A model generated the notes under the pieces. The model did no database searches and was not told where the DNA came from. It worked only from the letters and a program-made list of their open reading frames with translations. The translations under genes and the position numbers were made by a program. From Piscicola geometra (Eukaryota; Annelida; Clitellata; Hirudinida; Piscicolidae), in the NCBI GenBank assembly GCA_943735955.1, contig OX030961.1, positions 7,768,920 through 7,832,919 on the forward strand: a DNA stretch of 64,000 bases. The letters are read 5' to 3'. Shown here one piece after another: positions 40,301 to 64,000 of the stretch. Each line of letters opens with the position of its first letter. Position 1 is the first letter of the stretch.

Positions 40301-43300
40301 GCTATAATATAAAAGAATAAGGTTCATAAAAAAAGAATTTGCGAAAATTCCTATTCAAAATTATTTTGATTTCCTCTTCATCTTCAGTCATGTCATACTA
40401 AAGGCTTTTCCCAAAGCACCATTTTATTTTAAACATATTTTCATGAGTTTTTTGGTCAATTCCATGTCAATGGTTTTACCCTTGCGTTTCGAAAGCTACT
40501 CAATCTTAGACGTGGAGGAACAGTGACCAGGTAACATAAACAAACATAAATAAATTATTTCTTTTATTTATTTATTAATTTTTCACTTATTGTGTTGCTT
40601 TGATTTAATTAAATTGGACATAAGCTTCGCTGCTAAAAGCTTTTAAAGAGCAGGACCAAGATATGATCAGATCTCATTTCCACGCAGAAGAAATGCTTTT
40701 AGTTGAAAAACATTTGATAAAATTAGAGTTTTAAATTTGAAATAATAAATTTTTAAATTTATATTAAAAATCAACATGGGTTATTTTAGATTATGAAAAG
40801 AGCAGTATATTCTGCTAAAACGTCTAAAGTTATAAATAATTCAATTCGACGGTCCGGGTTTTAAATAGCCATTAATTAGTTTCCGTATTTTATTCAAATA
40901 TTATTTACCTCTTTGAAGAAACTGTGTAAATTATTTTTTGATGAATAATTGTTTGAACTCGGAAACCTTTGATAATTTAATTTATCTCTTCAAAACTTAC
41001 ATTTTGAAGGTATCTGTAATGTTCAAATTATAAGATAAGATTTTTCTAATTTATCTACAAATTTGCTCTTAGTTTAAAAAAGAATAAAAACTTCAGATCT
41101 AAATTTGTTCAACTTTCCAAACAACCAAGCTTCACACACACGCTATTTATATCATCCACTACAATTCACACGTCCACAACAACACCAACCACCAAATCTA
41201 CGTATACTCATCTCACACACACATTAAATGATTTTTCCCATTTTCTCAGTTCCAATAATAAAAGACTTATAATTTATTTAAAAATTATAAAGTAGATAAA
41301 GAAAATTTAAGAAAATTTAAATATATTTATGCAAAAAAATTACTAAATTTTTTTTACTATTCATAAAAAATAAAACACTTTTGTAGTTAATTCAATTTCA
41401 ATTTTTTTAATTTACAAATAAAGAATTTACTTCTTAATTATTTTTTATTCTTTTTTTGACGCTTTATGAATGGAGCAATGGGTTAAGGCACCCGTCTCCG
41501 TCATTCTTAATGGCTCAATCACGTCACTTTTTTGTAAAAGATTTCACTTTAACTTTTCTATGAATAACGCAGTCTTAGATTTTCAAAAAATAAAGATGAT
41601 ATAATTTTGATATAAAAATGTTATAAAATGTAAAACATCTTTAAAAATCAAAGTGAATGAATAGGAAAACGAGTTTATGGAAGAAGGTCCGAGTGGCAGA
41701 GAGAATAATGCCTGTTAATCCAATCAAGCTCCTAACTTCTAAACCAATTATGAGGCCGGGGATCCATTCATATTATTTCAAACTCCCTTTCAATACTTCC
41801 ATCACTACTTCTGCTACTTCAACTACTCCTACTACTACCAATACTACTGCTACTTTTTTTACTGCTTTTTCAGCTCTCCGGCAAAGTAGAGCTTAAGTAT
41901 AAGGAAGGGGATAAAATAAGCAATGACTTGCGATTCTACGAAAATATTCTGAAGAAAACACACTTTTGCTTTGATTATAGTGTTGACACTAAATGTAACT
42001 ATAGTGGGTGCTCTTTTCTCATTCATTTCTGTTTTTAACTTCCAGCCTTCCAAATTCATTGAATTTTTATAAGACATGATTGCATGTTTCGTTGCAACGA
42101 CTCTTTTCTTGTGTTTTTATATTTCTGTAACAATTTGCACATGGTTCAGATTGTTTTTCAATTTTTTTATTAATATAGAAGTTATCATTTTATTAATCCA
42201 TATTAATTTTAAATCACTAGCATATATTTGACCAAGTAAGCAAAATTGATAAGAAAATATATTTTTTGAACTATTTTAGCAAGCTTTTTATGCTTTGAAA
42301 AGAATAAAGTATATAAAAAAATTGAAAATTAAACAGAAGAGCTCCCACTGAAACAAATCGAATAAGCCGAAAACATTCTACTAGGAACGTTTAAAATTAT
42401 AAATGCAAATTCTTGGAAAAAATAAAAAACAAAAAGTTATTTAACAAGTATTTTGTGTGTTTTAGAAAGGCTTCCATGTGACACGGCAGTAAAGCAACAA
42501 ACGTCAAAAAGACTTCAATTTCTTTTCCTTTTTGACAGTTTCGACAGTGACATATAAATGACGGACGAAGATGAAACGCGGGATTGAGGGATTTTGGAGT
42601 GCGACAAGTAAAACGCGATAAGACTTTGTCGAGATATAAAAAATAGAGTCTAAAAATAAATTACATTAATCTAAATTCGAAGAGTCTAAAAAATAAATTA
42701 CATTAATCCAAATTCGTAGATTATGTTGAGGCTATGGTTAGGGTAAGGGTTAGTATATAAGAATGGAAAAAATTATAATAGATTGTGTTTTTTAATATTT
42801 CTGAAACTCATTATTTAATGTTAACTATAGTTTTTTTAACATTTTTAGTACACAGAAAAAAAGATTCAATTGAATTTTGTATATTATCGCTAATTTTTCC
42901 GCGTCTTACCTGTTGCATTCTCGCAACTTCTTCATCTCGCAATCCTGCATTTTATCTACAACCATAAATGACGATACCCAAAGTATAGCCCGCTGAAGCG
43001 ATTTTCAAACGAATAAAAATTAATAACTTTTATGAAAAAGAAAAAACTATTATTCTTCGTATGTTATTTTATTAGTTTTAACATGTATATAATTTTCTTT
43101 TTTTTAATTTTTAGAAATATCCAAAAATAGAAAATGTCATTAAATAACTTAATGACGACTATAACTCTCAAGAATATAAAAAAAACAAGCGTGGTTTTAA
43201 CTCAAAATCAGAAATAGACGCTCAATAATGGACATTCTTGATTGGATAATTTAAGTTTTATCCAGATCTTATCAACTTTTTTGTTTATAAACACTCTATT

Positions 43301-44972
43301 GTAATCTGGTTTTGTCAACTTCATAACTAGTTTTTACTTTTTCAGTTTTTAAATTATTTCAAAAATTAGATTTTTTACTTCTAGAAGGCAGTTGCTAGCG
43401 AAATAGTAAATAGTTACAAAATGCTTAAATTCCAGGAAAAGAATGTATAGTTAACTTTTTTTCGAACATAACAACAAAAAGTGTGTTAAAAATACGAAAA
43501 CGTTTACCAAAAATTGAAAAAAAGCTTTAAAAATGAAATAAAAAAAAGTTATTATAAAATGTTCACGCATTACTATTTTATCACTAACAATAATTTATAA
43601 ACTGAAAACAATAATACTTCTGAAATAATCAGAATCTCAATCGCCACTCGGCACACTACAGAGTGGTTTATTTATTTTTTCATAATTAGCTTCCGGAACG
43701 AAATTTTCAGCGGTTGCAATAAATTCATTTTATTATTTTATTTCTTTCCAAATGCTATTTTCTATTGAATGATGTTAAATTTTTGAAAACTTTGCTTTTA
43801 ACTTATTCGGAAAAATTGCTTTGTTGATTTTATTTTCCAGTAAGCCATGTTAATCATGTGGCTTTGCGGTTCGTGCCTTAGGTGCAAACTCTAAGAGATT
43901 TTTTAGATCATACCACCGTGAGCGATAGAAAACCAGTAAATCGAAAAAATAGTTAATACTAAGAAATAAATTGGCAATTATTATTTAAGAACATTAAAAA
44001 GGGCGGATAGTTAATGGGAAGAAAAAATACAGATATTTACAGCAAAAGAATTTGGTGTTCTAAGATTACATATGCTATTTCCCCAACGATTGCTCAATTA
44101 GGGTGGTAGAGGCTTGCACAAAAGTCAGAAAACATTTATAAGTATAAATCATCAAGCGAAAGATTTTGAAATGTTTGAGGCATTAAAAACTAAGTTATCA
44201 AAGACTCATTTTCCCCTCAGTAACTTTTCCATGCTAGTTCCGATTCAAAAAGTATGTTTAAAGCATTACATTTTATATTGTTTACGGTGCTTTAAAAGAA
44301 TTAAAAGAATCTGGTATCAAAAACAAAATGAAACTTTATACGGCATGAAATGAGAATGGGAAAGAAATATTCATTCCTTTGTCATCCAAGTTTAAATTTA
44401 TTGAGACAGTACTTTTAAATAGTGCTCTTTAAGAGGTGAAGATAATGGAGAGAATGAGGATAATTCTGTCTTGATAAAGATGAGTAACACATGTAAAAAA
44501 CTCATAATTGAGTGGCATAAGTTAACTGTCATGAGTAACAAATAGTATCATTTAAAGTCAAATATTTGAATCGAAGCAATATAAAACAACATTTTATTCT
44601 CAATAAAAGCAATATTGGAAAATTCATTAATGATTTTGTGTCTTACATCATCAAACTTCTAGCTTACACTAATGAAAAAGTTCGTCATAATGTGACAATG
44701 ACACATACTAAAATCAGTAAGGAAGTGTGAACGCATGTGCTGGAAGTAGATTTAAGCGATCTAAAATTCCCATCGAACCACGCCTGATTTATAACTTATA
44801 GCGTAAGAAACACAATTTCCGGAACAACTACCCTTATTGTCACAATCCTATGAACTTGTATACAAACGCATGCTGATTGCAACGAGGTTTAACAAGGTTT
44901 CATCGACATTCAACCATTAAACATTAAATCTTCGACAACAAAACCTATAAGATAGGTACCAAAATTGTTTTT
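37313..44972. other. Intergenic desert between receptor and WFDC1-like genes
   Basis: About 7.7 kb without a credible gene. The part nearest 37313 should hold the receptor's promoter and any untranslated exon. Higher-complexity islands lie at 38820-39130 and 42480-42640. A tandem duplication and telomere-like patch is listed at 42645-42753. An open frame at 40012-40296 starts in non-repetitive sequence but trails into A/T-rich low complexity and is not recognised. Confidence 0.45.
42645..42753. repeat. 36-bp tandem duplication next to a TTAGGG-like patch
   Basis: AGAGTCTAAAAATAAATTAC and the 16 bases after it occur at 42645-42680 and again, nearly unchanged, at 42681-42717. Shortly after, 42736-42753 reads GGTTAGGGTAAGGGTTAG, resembling degenerate telomeric repeats. 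Confidence 0.7.
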
Positions 44973-47900
44973 TTAATAATCATCAGTTTTGGAAATAGGG
45001 ATGCACACGCCGTAGTCGGCCTGTAGAGGAAAACACTGGAAGCCATGGGGACACAGTAGAGGGTTTTCTCCAGGGAAAGGTGGCTCAGTGGAGCATGGCT
45101 CTTCTGAAAGTTAAGTTAAACATTAAAAAAATAATTTAGTTTAAAAAAATATTTTGCCACGTTTTTATTATTTGTTTGTAAAAGGCGTAACAAGACTCAC
45201 CTTTAGCGCGTGGCTCTTTATTTTCCAGCAGCCATGAGTCTTCTGATAAATAAAAACGAAAAAACTCAAACAGCATCTTCTTACTTTTTTTACAGTTATT
45301 TTTCATTTAATTAATAAATCAAATCTTCAAAAAGCTCAGAAATGTATCAAATTCTTCTCTAGACATCCATTCATTACTCACCGGCCTGATTCCGACTCTT
45401 AGGTTGAGCTAGCCAGTCCACATCTGAATTTGAAAGCATTTGATAATTATCAATAAGCCTGTTTGCTGTAAAAGTTTTTTAACAATTTTTGAAATTTAAT
45501 TACAAATTAACTTGCTTGTTTCAGCTCGTTAGATCTTAAGATCTTAAATCATATTTCAACTATAAGTCACAGCTTATGACTCGAGGCAAGTAGCAGATAC
45601 ATATTCATGTTAACATTTCCTACTTCTTATCTATCAAGAGATTTATTAACCAACAGAGCCAATTTTTCAATACAACGCCCACAATTAAACAATCTAAATA
45701 GACAATTGGCGCAAACAAAAACTAAAATCACAAAAGGCATAATTCGTCTGAATGGGTTTTCCATTAACGCATTTACAATTTTTTGCGCACAGCTGAGACT
45801 TACAACTTTTTTTAAACGAAATATAATTACTTAGGCACAAAAACTGAAGGCTACTCGATGTAATCTAGACTCTTAACCCACTCGATCTTCACTTCGCTTC
45901 CCTCAACACTCGTTCCATCCTTTTTAACTATTTTTAGTAGGCATTCAAAAAAAAAACGTTCTTTTTAACTTTTTAAAAATATTTTTTCCCATCCTGCACT
46001 AACAAGGAGCTTGAAGCATGGGCAGAACACACACAAATCCACAGCCGTTGAAGCAGCACATTTCTTCTTCTTCGCACTCTTTGTCAGAACCACACTCTTT
46101 CCCACCACATAAAGAAGAACGCGTAGATGGAGATGTGGATGGAGAAATGTATGAAGGAGGTGATGGAATGATGGATAGATAAGTAGAAGGATGGGTTGAA
46201 GCTTCGGTAGATGAATGAGGTGATGGCAGAAGATTGGATTTCAATATAGGCCATTTCGTAGATGAGAGTGTGGGGAGAACTTGTTTTGAATGTGGAGCTT
46301 GAGAGGTTATGGTATCAAAAAACTTGAACAAAGCAGCCGAAGCTTTGCGCTGAGGTCTTTGATTAACTAGAAGGTTTTTGAATGTAGAATGCATTGACGG
46401 AGGAAGACCAGTGAATGGAGAATGAATGGATGGAGGTGGGCACATCTTTTCGCTTGTGTCCTTGTTAGAGGAAGTATCCTGAAAACAATTAAAAAGACTT
46501 TAGAAGCACTTCAATTTATGGCAGATTAGGTACACATGGGTCAGCGTTCAATTAACACGCGTGTCATACACTTAAGAGGTTTTGAAAATTTAATGAGTTT
46601 AATCTAAAGCATGCCTTAAACACCCCACTTAATAGAGTTATGAATATAAATTCCAAAAATAGATTCACTATAAACAACAATTTAATCTTGCTAGTTTATG
46701 AATTTAATGACTTCGGAATTAGCCTATTTTACTAAATGTATTATTAATACAATTTCAATAAAATTATTTACTTTTTATTGTTTATAAATTTTGAAATAAC
46801 TGAGTCGTAAAATACTCGGCTACTCGTTCACCCGAATGAATGTGTGTTTTATATAAACCAAAATATTTTTAATTTATAATAGAATATTTTAATTTATTTA
46901 TAACACAGCAAGATATTTATAGCAAGTACGAAATGTAGAACCATATGAGAAATGAAGAAATTCTTCAGATAAACCAATTTTCTAAAGAGAACGTGGAAGG
47001 CATGGCTAGAATGTGAAACAATGTAGCGTGTTGTAAGCGGCCTTGAATGGATAAATTATTTTTAATGAATAAAACTGTTTTTATAAAACTGAGTTAGTCA
47101 TCATGTAATTAAAACAACTCAATCAATCAAGAGCCCCTCTGTGCAACTTAAATGCTGGCAGCAATAAACTTTTATTTTCTATGTCCCACTAATTTACAAT
47201 TTATTTTGAACTTTTTCAAGTATATTTCAAGTATGGTGTTTTTAAGCTATTTAAAAAAATAGGGTTTTAATCGTTCGTTATCAATCTTCCTCATTAACTG
47301 AACAGCAATAAAGTCTAACGTCCTTATCACGATTTTATGGTAATTAACTTCTTTATCAGCGACTCACGACACTAAAAATGATTTCATGCACTACTATGAT
47401 TAAAATTACAACTTTCAGCAAGGATACGACCTCGATTACTAACCATGCTACAGTCATTGAAACCAGCACATCTATAATATCACAATAAACAGAAACCTAT
47501 TAAGCCTGATTTATTTTCACTATTACCACCATCGTAACTGAAACTGCGATTATTAATAGTACATACTTGGACGTAATTTTGTGACCAGTTCCAATTACCA
47601 ACACGCCATAAACAAATCTAGATGATTTAAAGACATGTTCAGACAAAACCTGATTCATTTTAATAAATCATGTTATGCTTTAAACCCAAACAGATTTAAT
47701 ATAGAAGCATAAGTAGGAATAAAAGTTGGTAAAAGTAATATATAATCAAGCCCTATTTCCCTCAGATGTCTTTTGTCAGGCACACACATAAATATTTCAT
47801 GTGTGGCATTTGTTATAAAACTTATCATTTTGTCTATTGATAATAGAAGTGTTTGTGGTTTGTTTTGAGTGAAAGATAAGATAGATAAGGATGAATATTT

Positions 47901-49647
47901 AACACACAGCTTTAAATTAGATCGTAAAAGAAGGATAGCTTGGGGCATTTTGAAATACAAGTTTGAAAAAAAGATTCTTTCGAAAAGATTCAAAATCAGA
48001 TCATAACTGATACTTTTTCAATAGCTAGTCAACACAAATGCTTACAGCGTACCCCAACCAAATAATAACATAAGCGATATTGTTTACTAATCATTTCAGC
48101 TATCGTTATCCCATCGAAGCGCAAAAATCACTTGAAATCATGAATCACAATGAATCTTATTTGTTTTCTTACTATGATCATTAACTTTTTTCCAATTCAA
48201 TTTTTCTATTTTTTAACTCTTCTTAATTTTTTTTCTTTGTAAAATAAATTATACTTCTGTGCCAAAGGGAGGGTAGATCAAGGGCAAATCAAGGGCAAAT
48301 CAAAGGTGGTGTGAGTAGTGAGAAATGTGCCGCTGACTTCTTTATGAGACAATCTATCATCAGACGTCAGTGTTACGTATGCAGTCCTTGTAAATAGTAT
48401 CGCTTCACAAACATTTTAATAAATCTCGATACTGTTAACATTTTATGAACGACGAATGTATGTAATAATAATTATTCTGAACAATCATGTCTGTTACTTA
48501 TTCGCTATTAATCATTTTCAATAAATTAAGTCAATTACTTGAATGAATTGGTTTGAAATATATAAATATTATTGAAAACCACACAATAAATCAAACACCT
48601 ATGGTTAACAAAGAAACACGCACTACTTCATTAACGCTTGAGCTAAAAGGCTTTTGTAAAAGTTTGGTGCGAGATTCATAGTAATATTAAAATATTTTTT
48701 TCTTACTATCTGGAACCATCAATCCTTCTTCATTTAATCTATTTTTATTTCACTATATTTTTCCACTTTAAAGAGAATTTTTACATAATATTTAAAAGAT
48801 TGTTTCCATTATTTGGGTTCGTCTGTGTGTGTAACCTATTAACGGAGATTTATTTGAAGATAATTTATGAATCTTTTTGCTGCCCGTATTAAACCACAGA
48901 AGAAAAAATATAAAAAGCCACAAAAGCTCTCATAACAAGAAGCAAAAACATCAAAAAGTCAAGCGATAACAATAGCAACAACAACCAACAAATTATAAAG
49001 GCGATGGCAACAACAAAAAGAACACCTTGAATGCGGACAAGTCAGACTCGGGCAGAGAATAATCCCGTTCGAAGTCTTCCAACCACATGTCTTGGAAATC
49101 CTCGTCAATTTTACTGGTTTCCCCCTCCCCCTCCCCCATCTCGTCCTTCTTATCTTCTTTTTCATCTCCCTTCTTATCTTAAATTGATTATCGATTAGTC
49201 AGAGTTGAGTACTTTTTTAACAAAAAATTTTTAATTTTCTAAAAATTTCAAATAGAAAAAGTTAATTAAAGCAGAGAAAAAATGAAAAACTATTTCAAAA
49301 AGTGCTTAGAAATACACCAAATGTTCAGTAACCTCACCTATATTCCCAGAATTCTCTGAAACTCCCTCGAATCTCACCTGCGGATACCCATCTACAGGTT
49401 CGTTTCCAAGTTTTTTCCTGAGTTTACTTTTAATATCAACTTCCTCTCCACTCAATGGTTCTATTTTAAGCTGCAAAGATTCACTTTTAATGAATTCCTC
49501 TGGCTCGATGACATCAAGGTGAGTGGCGGGAAAAGTTGGACTGGAAGAGATGTGGCTGGGCGGGTCGTCAGGCAAGATTTGAAGGTGTAAGAAAGAAGGG
49601 TTTAGAGTGGGTTGTCGATGATTATGATCATGATAATGATGGGAATA

Positions 49648-49680
<33 letters not shown>

Positions 49681-50034
49681 TGGATGGTGAGGTTTGGGAC
49701 TTGCTCGGTGGTGTTCGTGGCGTGGTTTGTTGTTTTTCTGTTCGTGGTGACTTTTATAAATTTTTTTCACTCTGTTGAAGTGAGTAGCTTTTCTATCCTC
49801 TATTGATTTGAAAAACATTGAAAAAATGTTCTTAGGCACATTCTTCGTGGCTTCTGTTGCCTGGAACGAATCTTTTTTTATTTTTTCCAAACTTAACTCT
49901 GAGATGTTTCTTTGTTGGTTCCTATGGTTTAGTTTTCCATTTTTATGGTATTTTTCTATTGTTTTTTTAATGTTGAAAGAATCATTAGGATGAATAATAA
50001 ATAAAATTACTACAATACAACTTAAAATATTCAT
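44973..50034 (-). CDS. WFDC1/ps20-like secreted WAP-domain protein, six exons, 526 aa
   Basis: Exons: 50034-49338, 49177-49026, 46478-46004, 45465-45382, 45242-45201 and 45103-44973. All junctions are GT-AG with matching phases, and the joined frame is 527 codons including stop. It begins with a signal peptide (MNILSCIVVILFIIHPNDSF). The N-terminal half includes an 11-residue His tract and an acidic, Glu/Asp-rich second exon. A WAP four-disulfide core lies in exon 3, with cysteines at 407, 412, 418, 424, 425, 429 and 433 and a candidate first cysteine at 296. The tail then matches vertebrate WFDC1 (prostate stromal protein ps20) outside the WAP domain: DWLAQPKSR, SWLLENKEP, then CSTEPP and LLCPHGFQC. 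That conserved tail is why I prefer WFDC1 over other WAP proteins. Family knowledge: WFDC1 is a secreted growth-modulating factor with a protease-inhibitor-like fold. It is about twice the usual length. Intron 2 is 2.5 kb; the others are short. Confidence 0.82.
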
Positions 50035-50216
50035 TTCGAGAATGTTTTATCTGTCTTTTTGGTTTAATTTCATTAAACATAAAATTTATGAATACAGAAA
50101 AAGTTAGTTTTTCGAAACCAAATTAATTGTGAAATATTAATTTCAAACAAAAGTCATTATGTTCTTTATTATAATCTTGGAGGGGGTAAATAATCTCTTA
50201 TATAGTCGTTTGAACT
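50035..50216. promoter_or_regulatory. Upstream flank of the WFDC1-like gene
   Basis: AT-rich sequence between the start codon of the minus-strand WFDC1-like gene and the CA repeat. The core promoter would be expected here, although no motif can be singled out. Confidence 0.25.
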
Positions 50217-50570
<354 letters not shown>

Positions 50571-51308
50571 CAAACACATCAATCTTCACAAGTAGGGCTT
50601 ATCTATTTAATATTGCAACTGAACTATCGAACAAAGCTAAAGTTGTAAATTGAAATTTATATATATCTAAATTTTGCATAATAAACTTTAAAATTTTTTT
50701 CAATTTAAGTGATCATTTTGAAGTAAATGGTGGTTTGATAAGTCGACAAATCAAACAACTGGAAGCAGAGCAATTAAGTCAAACATCAATAAAATAAATT
50801 GTAAAAGTATTGAACTATTTCATGGTTTATATACAACGATCTATATATATCTTATAAAACAAAATCAAGGTAGATTTAGGCTAAAAAACTATTTGAATTG
50901 ATTAAATGAGAGACAACAAACTTTTTAGAATTTATGAACTTATTTTTGAACAATTAGTTCATACGTCGTAAATTATATGAATGATGAACAACTAAACGGA
51001 TGCAATAAATGTAGATTTGGTCCCAAAAGTATGTAAAAAGCTGTTGTTTGTAACGTGGGACCAGCACCGTACAATAGAAAAACAACGAGGTACATGAACG
51101 CATAAGACTCTAACGTAAGTTACTGTTAACTACAATATGCAACAGTGTCAAGTTCTAGAAGGGGACTTCAACTACTCATGATTGTGCACAGACTTGTTCG
51201 ATGTTGAAGAACCGTTTAATAGAAAATTTAAACATAAATAACGCTATGTTACTTTAATTGGTTCATCTTGTCATTCTTGATCAACTGGGTTGTCTTCCAG
51301 ATGATCAC
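50571..51308. other. Intergenic, 3' flank of the 42-exon gene
   Basis: AT-rich, no gene visible. The 3' UTR of the large minus-strand gene should occupy the part nearest 51308. Confidence 0.5.
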
Positions 51309-63464
<12,156 letters not shown>

Positions 63465-64000
63465 GATTTGATACCTTTTGTTTTAAACGTTTCAAATAAG
63501 CAAAATTTTTGAATGGTTTAAATATATTTTCAACATTTTGATTTTTATTAGTTCTACATTGCTCTAGTTTACGTATTCAACCGTTATTGCCTTTCTTTGC
63601 GTTAGATTCTTGAGACGAATGTTTACAACTGCACACAACTTCATCCCGAGCATCCCTGACGCATCAGCGCACACCAATCGATAAGCGTACACAGCTGCGA
63701 AAAGACACAATATGCTCTCAAAACTTCTCGCCAGGTTATTTAATTTGGTGGTAATAGAGAAAACTTAATTTTTATAGTGATATTAATTTTATTTAATTAT
63801 TAAAACAAACTAATTAACATTATTATTTAATAACTACGCTTATTTAAAGAATGTATGCAATTATTATGTAGTCTTCTGATAATAAATAGTGAACCAGCGT
63901 GTATCCTTTATTTCATTGCAGTGAGTTTATAGTACAATTCTTCAGATTAACAATTCGACAGAAGACTTCAAGATTAAATAGAAATCACTTGCACGTAATA
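63465..64000. promoter_or_regulatory. Upstream flank of the 42-exon gene
   Basis: Non-coding sequence upstream of the start codon at 63464, with a less AT-rich patch at 63590-63730. The promoter and 5' UTR are expected here. No coding sequence seen. Confidence 0.35.

Noticed and set aside
41460..41520. GGAGCAATGGGTTAAGGCACC, resembling a tRNA A-box region
   Set aside because: No T-arm or B box downstream at the expected distance. It could be an old SINE fragment, but the evidence is too thin.

Overview
The window is nuclear DNA from an animal. It is very AT-rich, the genes are split by GT-AG introns, and long intergenic deserts are packed with microsatellites. The protein families (a Dimmed/Mist1 bHLH factor, a D2-like dopamine receptor, a WFDC1/ps20-like secreted protein) are bilaterian. 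The overall look fits a lophotrochozoan such as an annelid or mollusc, but that assignment is an inference with no species-level support.

Layout. 259-2004 (-): intronless dimm/BHLHA15-type bHLH gene. 2005-16880: AT-rich desert holding a giant (CTA)n array (13.8-14.36 kb). 16.88-17.63 kb (+): decayed non-LTR retrotransposon with a recognisable reverse-transcriptase FADD box. 19.04-19.25 kb: pure (TG)n tract. 21645-24857 (+): intronless C2H2 zinc-finger gene. 25809-27595: piggyBac-family element with TTAA target duplications, 13-bp terminal inverted repeats and a broken transposase. 29881-37312 (-): five-exon D2-like dopamine receptor (799 aa) with an exceptionally long third intracellular loop. 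37.3-45.0 kb: desert. 44973-50034 (-): six-exon WFDC1-like gene (526 aa). 50.2-50.57 kb: long (CA)n tract. 51309-63464 (-): one very exon-rich gene that I reconstructed as 42 exons and about 2046 aa. It encodes a multi-pass membrane protein with EGF and TNFR-like cysteine repeats, and I cannot assign it to a named family.

The genes do not form an obvious pathway. Two are single-exon regulators of transcription, one is a neuronal receptor, and two encode secreted or surface proteins with disulfide-rich modules. Several coding trinucleotide tracts (poly-Gln, poly-Ser, poly-His) echo the microsatellite-rich genome. The best candidate for something undescribed is the 42-exon gene. Next come the WAP domain that appears to be split by a long insertion in the WFDC1-like gene, and the UG-repeat tracts lying directly downstream of splice donors in the receptor gene.

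Exon boundaries were read by eye from splice consensus and phase. Every exon set closes in frame, but a few junctions are ambiguous and are flagged.
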